Of a stretch of DNA of 12,371 nucleotides, positions 1 through 5,900 are shown one piece after another. The stretch's first letter is position 1. Every line of letters begins with the position of its first letter. The DNA is taken from positions 1-12,371 of the forward strand of contig SKZG01000420.1 of assembly GCA_007127495.1 (NCBI GenBank), in the 5' to 3' direction. The position numbers were made by a program, and so were the translations under genes. Under the pieces are notes generated by a model. That model had not been told where the DNA came from, made no database searches, and saw nothing but the letters and a program-made list of their open reading frames with translations. Origin of the DNA: Planctomycetales bacterium. GTDB taxonomy: Bacteria > Planctomycetota > Planctomycetia > Pirellulales > Thermoguttaceae.

Positions 1-1705
1 CCTGGACCGAGTACCGGCGAAGTCGCCGCTGCGTGCGGAGGCGACGATTCTTCACGGGCAGGTGCAAATGCGCCGCGCGCACGACTTGAAGCACCATGCC
101 GCCCCCTCGCCCGTGCAGTTGGAGAAGGCGCGGCTTCAGTATGAGGAAGCCATCACGACGTTTCAACTTGCTCAGGGGCGCGATACCCTGAGCAACCATG
201 CCACCCGCAAGGCCATGTACCTCATCGGCCTGTGTTTCCGCGAGATCGGCGACTCGCGCGCAGCGCTACGACAATTTGCTCGTGCTCGGCAATTGTTTTC
301 GCAAACGCCCGAGGCCGTGGCCGCCAGCCTCGAGGAGGCCGAACTCTACCGCCAACTGGGCCGCGACGAGGATGCGGTCGCCGGTTATCGGCGGATGCTG
401 GAATCGCTGGAAAATCCCAACACCTTCAGCAACCGCTGGATTACGGTGCGCGAATTGCAACTCCGGATACTCGACGCTTATGAGTACTATTTGAACACGC
501 AGAATTTCGCCGTCGCTTTGGAGATTGCCGAACTCCTGCATCCCCTCTTCCCTGAAGTGCGCGCCTTGGAGTTGAAAGCCGATGTCCATCGGGCCTGGGG
601 CGAATCCCTGCTATCAGAGGCCGGGCGTTATGCACCAGGCAAGGCGGAGCCGCTGTTGCGGGCGGGACGGCGGCAATTCCGCCAGTCGGGCCGTATCCAT
701 GCCCAGCTTGCCGAACGGCTCATCGCCACCCGGCGGTATCCGGACCAGTTGTGGGAAAGCGGGCAGGATTACATGCGAGGGCACAGCTTTACCGCGGCCG
801 TCGAAATGCTGGTGGAATACCTGAAGGATCAAGCGCGCCGGCGCCATCCCCAAGCCCTGGCGATGCTTGGCGAGGCCTACCTGGCACTGGGCAAGACGGC
901 CGAGGCGTTCGAGGCGTTTCAGGAATGTATCGATTTCCATCCACGCGATGCTGCCGCCTACCAGGCCCGGCTGCTTGCAAGCCGGGCGTTGCGGGAAAAG
1001 GGCGAGGCTGCGAGGGCAGAGCAACTGCTCCTGGAAAATTTGGCCGGCGAGCAATTGACGCCGCAAAGCCGCCAATGGCGGGAATCGTTGTTCGATCTGG
1101 GCGAGCTTCTCTATCAGGAGGGACGCTACGAGGAAGCGATTGTCCGTCTCGAAGAAGCCGTCGTCCGATACCCCGACGACTCCCGAGCCCTCGCAACGCG
1201 CTACATTTTGGGGGAATCCTGCCGGCGCGCGGCCCAAGCGCTGCAAACGCAGCGCCAGGAAAGCACGGACGCACAGTACCAGTTGGACTTGGCCCAGCAG
1301 GCCGGCCGGCTGTTGCACGAGGCGCTCGACCATTTCATCGAACTGCGCGACCTCTTGAGCGATCGCCAGCAAGCAAACGACCTGACGGAAGCCGAACTTG
1401 CAGTCCTTCGGAACGCCTGCTTCGCAATTGGCGACATCGAGTTCGCATTAGGCCGATACCCCGAGGCCGTTGAAGCCTATTCGAACGTGACGAACCGCTA
1501 CCAGCAGTCGCCCGAGGTGCTCGATGCCTACGTGCAGATCGCGAACGCGTACCGGCAGATGGGCGAAGAGGCGCAGGCGCGCAGTGCGTTGGAACAGGCG
1601 AAGGCCGTTCTCGCCCGCATGAATCCCAACATCACCTTCCAAGGCCCAACCAATTTTGACCGGGCACAATGGACCGATTTGCTGGAAACCCTCAGCGACC
1701 TTTAG
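1..1705 (+). CDS. TPR-repeat protein, 5'-partial (open at left edge)
   Basis: The reading frame is open from base 2 to the TAG at 1703-1705. The first possible start inside the window is a GTG at 62, but sensible protein sequence (LDRVPAKSPLRAEA) precedes it with no stop, so the true start probably lies upstream. About 567 residues are visible. They are almost entirely helical TPR-like units with the usual small/large residue pattern, for example AMYLIGLCFREIGDSRAAL (near 213-270), ALAMLGEAYLALGKTAEAF (near 855-912), LFDLGELLYQEGRYEEAI (near 1088-1142) and AYVQIANAYRQMGEEAQAR (near 1527-1584). I count roughly ten units. TPR proteins are scaffolds for protein-protein contacts, and no enzymatic motif is visible. 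The gene ends 9 bases before the FlgN-like gene, so co-transcription is likely. Its role is unknown: it could be a flagellar assembly or localisation scaffold, or an unrelated envelope TPR protein. The TPR identity is firm; a flagellar link is only positional. Confidence 0.88.
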   Translation, partial: LDRVPAKSPLRAEATILHGQVQMRRAHDLKHHAAPSPVQLEKARLQYEEAITTFQLAQGRDTLSNHATRKAMYLIGLCFREIGDSRAALRQFARARQLFSQTPEAVAASLEEAELYRQLGRDEDAVAGYRRMLESLENPNTFSNRWITVRELQLRILDAYEYYLNTQNFAVALEIAELLHPLFPEVRALELKADVHRAWGESLLSEAGRYAPGKAEPLLRAGRRQFRQSGRIHAQLAERLIATRRYPDQLWESGQDYMRGHSFTAAVEMLVEYLKDQARRRHPQALAMLGEAYLALGKTAEAFEAFQECIDFHPRDAAAYQARLLASRALREKGEAARAEQLLLENLAGEQLTPQSRQWRESLFDLGELLYQEGRYEEAIVRLEEAVVRYPDDSRALATRYILGESCRRAAQALQTQRQESTDAQYQLDLAQQAGRLLHEALDHFIELRDLLSDRQQANDLTEAELAVLRNACFAIGDIEFALGRYPEAVEAYSNVTNRYQQSPEVLDAYVQIANAYRQMGEEAQARSALEQAKAVLARMNPNITFQGPTNFDRAQWTDLLETLSDL

Positions 1706-1714
1706 GGCCCCACC

Positions 1715-2173
1715 ATGCCTTCTCTCGAGACCGATATCCTGTTCGACCTGATCTGCTCGAAACGCGCCTGTCTGGAGCGGTTGCGGGCGATGGGGCTGCG
1801 GCAGATGGAACTGATCGAATCCGACCAGATGACAGCACTTTTGGACCTGCTGGCGCAGAAACAGCAAACATTATTGGAACTACAACAGATTGAGCGGTCG
1901 CTGGATCCGTTTCGAAACCAGGCCCCGGATTCACGCCGCTGGCGCAGCGCCGAGGCACGGCAGCGATGCTCTGCTGAACTGGAAGCATGTGAAGCGCTGC
2001 TTGCCGAAATCATCGGGCGCGAGCGGTCGGGCGAACAAGCCCTCAATGGCCGACGCGACCAGGCGGCCGCCCGGCTTCAAGGGATGCACCGTGCGGGTTT
2101 GGCCCGCGCCTCGTATACCAGCCCACCCGCGGGCGCGGTATCGCAAATCGATCTTTGCTCCGACCTGTCATGA
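1715..2173 (+). CDS. FlgN/FliT-like flagellar export chaperone candidate
   Basis: A 152-residue protein starting at an ATG 9 bases after the TPR gene, with a weak AGGG at 1704-1707 that overlaps the preceding stop. It is mostly helical. Residues 39-62 (MTALLDLLAQKQQTLLELQQ and onward) resemble the FlgN signature, where a leucine-rich helix with a KQ pair precedes a second long helix. Residues 80-125 form another coiled-coil stretch, and the tail is short and disordered. FlgN chaperones keep the hook-filament junction proteins FlgK and FlgL unfolded and dock them at the export gate; family lengths are about 130-160 residues, which fits. FlgN sequences are poorly conserved, so FliT or an unrelated coiled-coil protein remain possible. 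It lies in the same transcription unit as the kinase and activator genes that follow, which supports a flagellar role. The function call is inference from length, helix pattern and context. Confidence 0.6.
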   Translation: MPSLETDILFDLICSKRACLERLRAMGLRQMELIESDQMTALLDLLAQKQQTLLELQQIERSLDPFRNQAPDSRRWRSAEARQRCSAELEACEALLAEIIGRERSGEQALNGRRDQAAARLQGMHRAGLARASYTSPPAGAVSQIDLCSDLS

Positions 2174-2176
2174 GGA
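2173..2176 (+). promoter_or_regulatory. Ribosome binding site that decides the kinase start
   Basis: AGGA lies 8 bases before the ATG at 2185. The other in-frame starts are a TTG at 2155, which lies inside the upstream gene, and an ATG at 2170, which overlaps its stop as ATGA. Neither has a purine-rich site at the right distance, so 2185 is preferred. Confidence 0.5.
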
Positions 2177-2184
2177 AATATGCC

Positions 2185-3042
2185 ATGAAGTTGCTCGACG
2201 AATATTCCGACGCGCCGCTGCCGGCGGCCAATGCTGAACTGGAAACCGTGCTGGCCGCGTGGCACCAGGCGACGGTCCGACTGGAACGCACGCACGAGAT
2301 ATTGCGGGCGGAGGTCCACCGGCTGACGGATGAACTGGAAGTGAAGAACCGCGAGTTGGCCCGCAAGAACCGTCTGGCCGATCTGGGGCAGATGGCGTCG
2401 CACGTGGCCCATGAGGTGCGCAATCACCTGGTTCCCGTCACTCTGTACCTGAGCTTGTTGCGGCGCCGCGTGAGCGACGACCGGGGCTCGGTCGATATTG
2501 CCGACAAGATTGCGGCCGCCTTCACATCGCTCGATGCAGTGGTTCACGACCTGCTGAACTTCACGTCGGACCAGGAGCCGCGGCTCGCTCACTTCCCCAT
2601 GGCGCGCGCCGTGGAGGAAGTGTGCGTTTCCTTGGCGCCGCAATTGGGCGCCCAGTCCATCGAGGTCAGCCTCGACGTGCCGGACGACCACTGCATGTAT
2701 GCCGACGAGTCCATGGTGCGTCGTTGTGTGCTGAATCTGATGCTCAACGCCTTGGACGCCATGCCCGACGGCGGAGCGCTGGTCATCACGTCGCTTTCGA
2801 CCTCGGCGGGCGTCGAACTGGAAATTGCCGACACCGGGCCGGGGCTTTCCGATGATGTGTGCCGCCGCGCCTTCGAACCGTTTTTCAGCACAAAGCGTGG
2901 CGGAACCGGCCTGGGTCTTGCGATTGTTCATCGGATTGCCGAGGTCCACGGCGGCAGCGTCTCGATGGCGAATTGCCCCGAAGGCGGGGCCGCGGTCACC
3001 CTTCGGTTCCCCCACTCGATTGCCTTGGAGGCCGCCGCATGA
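2185..3042 (+). CDS. Soluble NtrB/FleS-type sensor histidine kinase
   Basis: A 285-residue histidine kinase with no transmembrane segment. After a short N-terminal segment there is a coiled-coil (about 35-62), then a HisKA dimerisation domain with the H-box AHEVRN, in which H76 is the expected phosphorylation site. The HATPase_c domain shows the N-box (N184 LMLN188), the G1 box DTGPGL (216-221), the F-box FEPFF (230-234) and the G2 box GGTGLGLAI (239-247). All catalytic elements are intact. No PAS domain is visible, so any input must come through the first 60 residues or partner proteins. This resembles the cytoplasmic flagellar kinases FleS, FlrB and FlgS, which monitor assembly state. The gene overlaps the response-regulator start by four bases (ATGA), so the two are almost certainly a cognate pair and translationally coupled. 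An ATG at 2170 would add five residues. The kinase identity is firm; the flagellar checkpoint role is inferred from context. Confidence 0.93.
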   Translation: MKLLDEYSDAPLPAANAELETVLAAWHQATVRLERTHEILRAEVHRLTDELEVKNRELARKNRLADLGQMASHVAHEVRNHLVPVTLYLSLLRRRVSDDRGSVDIADKIAAAFTSLDAVVHDLLNFTSDQEPRLAHFPMARAVEEVCVSLAPQLGAQSIEVSLDVPDDHCMYADESMVRRCVLNLMLNALDAMPDGGALVITSLSTSAGVELEIADTGPGLSDDVCRRAFEPFFSTKRGGTGLGLAIVHRIAEVHGGSVSMANCPEGGAAVTLRFPHSIALEAAA

Positions 3043-4451
3043 CCACCCCCACCGCTTCCCGCGTTTCGCACGAGAAAGCAACCGGCCGCGTGTTGGTGGT
3101 CGACGACCACGCCCCGGCGCGCGAGTCGATGGCTCACGTGTTGCGCGAAGCAGGCCACGAAGTGACGTGCTGCTCCAGCGGCGCCGAAGCGCTGCGGCGG
3201 TTGAATGACTCGGGGGTCGACTGCGTGGTCACCGACCTGAAGATGCCCGGCATGAGCGGGCTGGAATTCATCGCGCACATCGAGCGGCGCCGACTGCCGG
3301 TGCAGGTGGTGATGGTGACCGCGCACGCGTCGGTGGCCTCGGCGGTTGAGGCGATGCGCCACGGGGCGTTCGACTATATTGAAAAACCGTTCGACGTGGA
3401 ACAGCTTGAGCGGCTTGTCGGACAGGCCATTTACCATGGCCGGGTTTTCGAACCGGGCCGTAGTTCGCGGCACTCGGACGTCGAAGCGTCTATGATTGGG
3501 CACAGCCCTGCCATGCTGGCACTGCGCGAGAGGATTGCCCGCGTCGCGCCAACGCCGGAAACCGTGCTTATTCTCGGCGAAAGTGGGACCGGAAAGGAAT
3601 TGGTCGCCCGCGCAATCCACGCGGAAAGCCCCCGCGCGGAGGGGCCCCTGGTCAGTTTGAACTGTCCGGTGCTCTCGGCGCAGCTTATGGAAAGCGAACT
3701 ATTCGGGCACGAGCGAGGCGCTTTTACCGGAGCCGACGCGCCACGTGCGGGGCGGTTCGAGATGGCCCACGAGGGAACCATTCTCCTCGACGAGGTCACT
3801 GAAATCGACCTGAACTTGCAGGCCAAGCTGCTTCGCGTGCTGCAAGAGCGGGCCTTCGAACGCGTCGGCTCCAGCCAAACCCAGCACGTCGACGTGCGCG
3901 TGCTGGCCAGCACGAACCGCGACCTGGACCAGGCGGTCCGCGAGGGCCGTTTCCGCGAGGACCTGTACTTCCGGCTGGCCGTCGTACCCATCCGGATACC
4001 GCCGCTGCGCGACCGGCGCGACGACATCCCCGCCCTGTGCGAGTATTTCTTTGCCCGCTGCGCCTGTCGGCTAGGCCGCGAACCGTGCTCGCTGGAACCC
4101 GCCGCGATGGACCTCCTCGTAAACCACCACTGGCCTGGAAACGTGCGTGAACTGGAAAACATTGTCACGCGGGCAAGTGTCCTCAACGAGAAAGGGACCG
4201 TCACGGCCGATGAGTTGCGGCGATGGCTTATGACCGACCGCGCGGCCTTGCCCACCGGCGAAGGGTCCGGCGTGCCCGTGGGTATGAGTTTGCAGCAGAT
4301 GGAGCAGAAGCTGATCGAGGCGACACTACAACACTTCCACGGCCACCGGCAACGGACGGCCCAGGCACTGGGAATCGGCGTGAGAACCCTTTCAGGAAAA
4401 CTGCGGCAATATGGCTACGCACCCCGGGAAAACGAGAAGGTGAGAGCATGA
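3039..4451 (+). CDS. Sigma-54-dependent response regulator (NtrC/FleR/FlrC type)
   Basis: A 470-residue three-domain activator. The N-terminal receiver has the acidic pair D22-D23, phosphoacceptor D66 (VTDLKMPG), T94 and K116. The central AAA+ domain has Walker A GESGTGKE (180-187), the GAFTGA loop that contacts sigma-54 (227-232), Walker B ILLDEV (248-253) and the GNVREL sensor region (367-372). The C-terminus (about 425-460) is a Fis-type helix-turn-helix. The start is the ATG that overlaps the kinase stop; a longer in-frame extension upstream would run inside the kinase gene and add non-homologous sequence. A sigma-54 promoter lies about 150 bases after this gene, in front of flgB, so the regulator probably activates the flagellar operon much as FleR (Pseudomonas) or FlrC (Vibrio) do. 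Domain identity is certain; the target is inferred. Confidence 0.96.
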   Translation: MTTPTASRVSHEKATGRVLVVDDHAPARESMAHVLREAGHEVTCCSSGAEALRRLNDSGVDCVVTDLKMPGMSGLEFIAHIERRRLPVQVVMVTAHASVASAVEAMRHGAFDYIEKPFDVEQLERLVGQAIYHGRVFEPGRSSRHSDVEASMIGHSPAMLALRERIARVAPTPETVLILGESGTGKELVARAIHAESPRAEGPLVSLNCPVLSAQLMESELFGHERGAFTGADAPRAGRFEMAHEGTILLDEVTEIDLNLQAKLLRVLQERAFERVGSSQTQHVDVRVLASTNRDLDQAVREGRFREDLYFRLAVVPIRIPPLRDRRDDIPALCEYFFARCACRLGREPCSLEPAAMDLLVNHHWPGNVRELENIVTRASVLNEKGTVTADELRRWLMTDRAALPTGEGSGVPVGMSLQQMEQKLIEATLQHFHGHRQRTAQALGIGVRTLSGKLRQYGYAPRENEKVRA

Positions 4452-4507
4452 GCAGTCGCTTGGCGGGCCGGTTCCAGGCCGGGTCTACAGACGGAGCCCC
4501 CGGGAAG

Positions 4508-4526
4508 ATCGGCAGATTCTGCCGGT
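4508..4526. promoter_or_regulatory. Inverted repeat, candidate enhancer site for the sigma-54 activator
   Basis: CGGCAG-ATT-CTGCCG (4510-4524) is a perfect 6-base dyad with a 3-base spacer, and the outermost pair 4508/4526 also matches. It lies about 80-95 bases upstream of the -24 element, within the usual range for NtrC-family activator sites, and has no following T-run that would make it a terminator. The binding protein is not shown; the activator encoded just upstream is the natural candidate. Confidence 0.4.
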
Positions 4527-4530
4527 ATCC

Positions 4531-4540
4531 ATTGCGCAAT
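4531..4540. promoter_or_regulatory. 10-base palindrome ATTGCGCAAT upstream of the flgB promoter
   Basis: This is a perfect palindrome whose centre is 18-19 bases from the centre of the neighbouring dyad at 4510-4524, and about 65 bases upstream of the -24 element. Two dyads a little under two helical turns apart would suit cooperative binding by activator dimers. It is AT-richer at its ends than the surroundings. The role is inferred from position only. Confidence 0.3.
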
Positions 4541-4602
4541 TTGTGCCGCCTCCGCCGGCGAACTTCATGGTTCTTCCCCGTTGTGCGCACCTTGGACGGA
4601 AA

Positions 4603-4618
4603 CGGCACGGCGGTTGCA
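4603..4618 (+). promoter_or_regulatory. Sigma-54 (-24/-12) promoter of the flgB operon
   Basis: CGGCACGGCGGTTGCA matches the sigma-54 consensus TGGCACG-N4-TTGCW at every position except the first T. The invariant GG (4604-4605) and GC (4616-4617) are separated by exactly 10 bases, as required. The predicted transcription start is about 12 bases downstream, near 4629, which leaves a leader of roughly 35 bases before flgB. A sigma-54 activator gene ends 151 bases upstream, which makes this the expected regulatory partner site. Confidence 0.85.
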
Positions 4619-4652
4619 CTTGCGTTTTCGGCCCGTCAGAGGCTCTCACCGC

Positions 4653-4657
4653 GGAGG
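4653..4657 (+). promoter_or_regulatory. flgB: Ribosome binding site of flgB
   Basis: GGAGG lies 5 bases before the ATG at 4663. It is one of the strongest Shine-Dalgarno sites in the window and fixes the flgB start; a longer in-frame extension to a start at 4543 would run through the promoter. Confidence 0.75.
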
Positions 4658-4662
4658 CCGTC

Positions 4663-5076
4663 ATGTTAACGAACCTGTTTACATCGACAACGATCCCCGT
4701 TCTCGAGGAAGTGGCGAAGTTCTCCCAGCTTCGGCACACGGCCCTGGCGGGCAACATTGCAAATCTCGATACACCCGGCTACAAGTTTCGCGACCTGTCA
4801 CTGGACGACTTTCAGTCGCGTTTGCAGGAGGCCATCGAGGTGCGCAACCAACCGGTTGACCCCTATCGCGCGGGGCGATATGCGCCGCAGCGTGAGCCGT
4901 TTCAGGCAGCGGTGGCTGACAAGCCGCATACGATCACCTATCACGACAAGAGCAATGTGGAATTGGAACAACAGGTTTCAGAAATGGTGAAAAACCACAT
5001 GCAACACAATCTGGCCTTAACGGTTATGAACCAGCAATTCCGGTTGCTGACCACGGCCATTTCCGGACGGCTGTAG
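4663..5076 (+). CDS. flgB: Flagellar proximal rod protein FlgB
   Basis: A 137-residue protein of normal FlgB length. FlgB is a proximal rod subunit, exported by the flagellar type III apparatus and assembled onto the MS ring with FliE, FlgC and FlgF. Residues 22-41 carry the axial-protein motif, with NIANLDTPGYK at 31-41. The C-terminal helix (about 98-135, VELEQQVSEMVKNHMQHN and onward) is the second conserved FlgB segment that packs in the rod core. The variable middle is short. It is the first gene after the sigma-54 promoter and so the likely head of the structural operon. It ends 61 bases before flgC. Confidence 0.96.
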   Translation: MLTNLFTSTTIPVLEEVAKFSQLRHTALAGNIANLDTPGYKFRDLSLDDFQSRLQEAIEVRNQPVDPYRAGRYAPQREPFQAAVADKPHTITYHDKSNVELEQQVSEMVKNHMQHNLALTVMNQQFRLLTTAISGRL

Positions 5077-5081
5077 GAATA

Positions 5082-5095
5082 TACGGCGGGCCGTA
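5082..5095. repeat. Perfect dyad TACGGC-GG-GCCGTA between flgB and flgC
   Basis: Six bases pair perfectly around a 2-base centre (as RNA, a 5-base stem with a CGGG loop), six bases after the flgB stop. No T-run follows, so it is not an intrinsic terminator. It could stabilise a processed mRNA end or bind a protein; nothing in the sequence decides this. Confidence 0.4.
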
Positions 5096-5137
5096 CTCGC
5101 CGCAACAACGCCTTTGACGATCGAAAGGATTCGGTCC

Positions 5138-5557
5138 ATGTTTTCCGCATTCGACATCAGTGCAAGCGGGCTGGCGGCTCAGCGGATTCGCATGAATGCG
5201 CAGTCGAGCAATATCGCCAATATTTCCACGACGCATAACGAGCGGGGCGAGCCGGAGCCGTATCAGCCGCGTTTCGTGGTGTTCCAAACCGACGACACCA
5301 TCGGCTCGCACGGCGCATCGGGCGTTCGCGTGGCCGCGGTCGAGGTGGCTGACGTGGAGCCCATCTGGCGGTACGACCCCCATCACCCCGACGCGGCGAA
5401 GGAGGGTCCCCGGGCCGGCTACGTCGCCTATCCGAACGTCAACATGATGACCGAGTTCACTGACGCGATGGAAGCAGCCCGCGCCTACGAGGCAAACCTC
5501 GGTGTGATCGACATCACCAAGGACATGCAGAACCAGACGTTGAGAATTCTTGCCTGA
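5138..5557 (+). CDS. flgC: Flagellar proximal rod protein FlgC
   Basis: A 139-residue protein, typical for FlgC. FlgC is a proximal rod component exported through the flagellar secretion system. The N-terminal helix MFSAFDISASGLAAQRIRMN is followed by the rod motif SSNIANISTT (23-32). The C-terminal block YPNVNMMTEFTDAMEAARAY (98-117) is strongly conserved and forms the rod-core helix. The start at 5138 is chosen because AAGGA (5125-5129) lies 8 bases upstream and the protein then begins with the canonical FlgC N-terminus; an in-frame start at 5114 would add eight atypical residues. fliE follows after 20 bases. Confidence 0.96.
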   Translation: MFSAFDISASGLAAQRIRMNAQSSNIANISTTHNERGEPEPYQPRFVVFQTDDTIGSHGASGVRVAAVEVADVEPIWRYDPHHPDAAKEGPRAGYVAYPNVNMMTEFTDAMEAARAYEANLGVIDITKDMQNQTLRILA

Positions 5558-5577
5558 CCGTTTGCCGTGAGACTCCC

Positions 5578-5880
5578 ATGAATCCGATCCTAGGTATTCC
5601 ATCGCTCCCGCCTTCGCCGGCCGCGCCGCTGAGCGGCCTGGCGGGCTCGTCCGGTAGCGCGAAATCGTTCCAGGAGTTTCTGACGGATTCCATTCACCAG
5701 GTGAATGCGATGCAACAGGACGCTGATCACGCGGTGGAAAGCCTGTTTACCGGAGGCGACACGAATCCTGCGGAAGTGCTCACCGCCGTGCAAAAGGCCG
5801 ACGTGGCCTTCCGGATGATGCTGCAGGTTCGCAACAAGATGGTGCAAGCATTTGAAGAGATACAGAACCTTCGGATTTGA
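5578..5880 (+). CDS. fliE: Flagellar hook-basal body adapter FliE
   Basis: A 100-residue protein of usual FliE length. FliE joins the MS ring to the proximal rod and is among the first exported substrates. The first 28 residues are rich in Pro, Gly, Ser and Ala and probably flexible. The rest matches the family: FQEFLTDSIHQVNAMQQDAD (31-50), then KADVAFRMMLQVRNKMVQAF (73-92), with the nearly invariant VRNK and the C-terminal EEIQNLRI. The Shine-Dalgarno signal is weak. It sits between flgC and fliF, each 20 bases away, the usual position in flgB-flgC-fliE-fliF operons. Confidence 0.95.
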   Translation: MNPILGIPSLPPSPAAPLSGLAGSSGSAKSFQEFLTDSIHQVNAMQQDADHAVESLFTGGDTNPAEVLTAVQKADVAFRMMLQVRNKMVQAFEEIQNLRI

Positions 5881-5900
5881 AGACGCACTAGGGTTATGCC

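Noticed and set aside
2155..2184. Earlier starts for the histidine kinase (TTG 2155, ATG 2170)
   Set aside because: Neither has a well-placed ribosome site; AGGA at 2173-2176 fits the ATG at 2185. The ATG at 2170 cannot be fully excluded.
2077..3081. 334-codon open frame on the minus strand opposite the histidine kinase
   Set aside because: It is a shadow of the kinase, is rich in Arg/Gly/His with no domain pattern, and has no start signal or independent context.
4461..4500. Possible terminator after the response-regulator gene (repeated GGCCGG)
   Set aside because: The two copies are mainly a direct repeat with only a 4-base self-complementary core, and no T-run follows.
4448..4669. Small + strand frame starting at an ATGA overlap with the response-regulator stop
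   Set aside because: The translation is Arg-rich without recognisable pattern, runs through the sigma-54 promoter and into flgB, and the region is better explained as regulatory.
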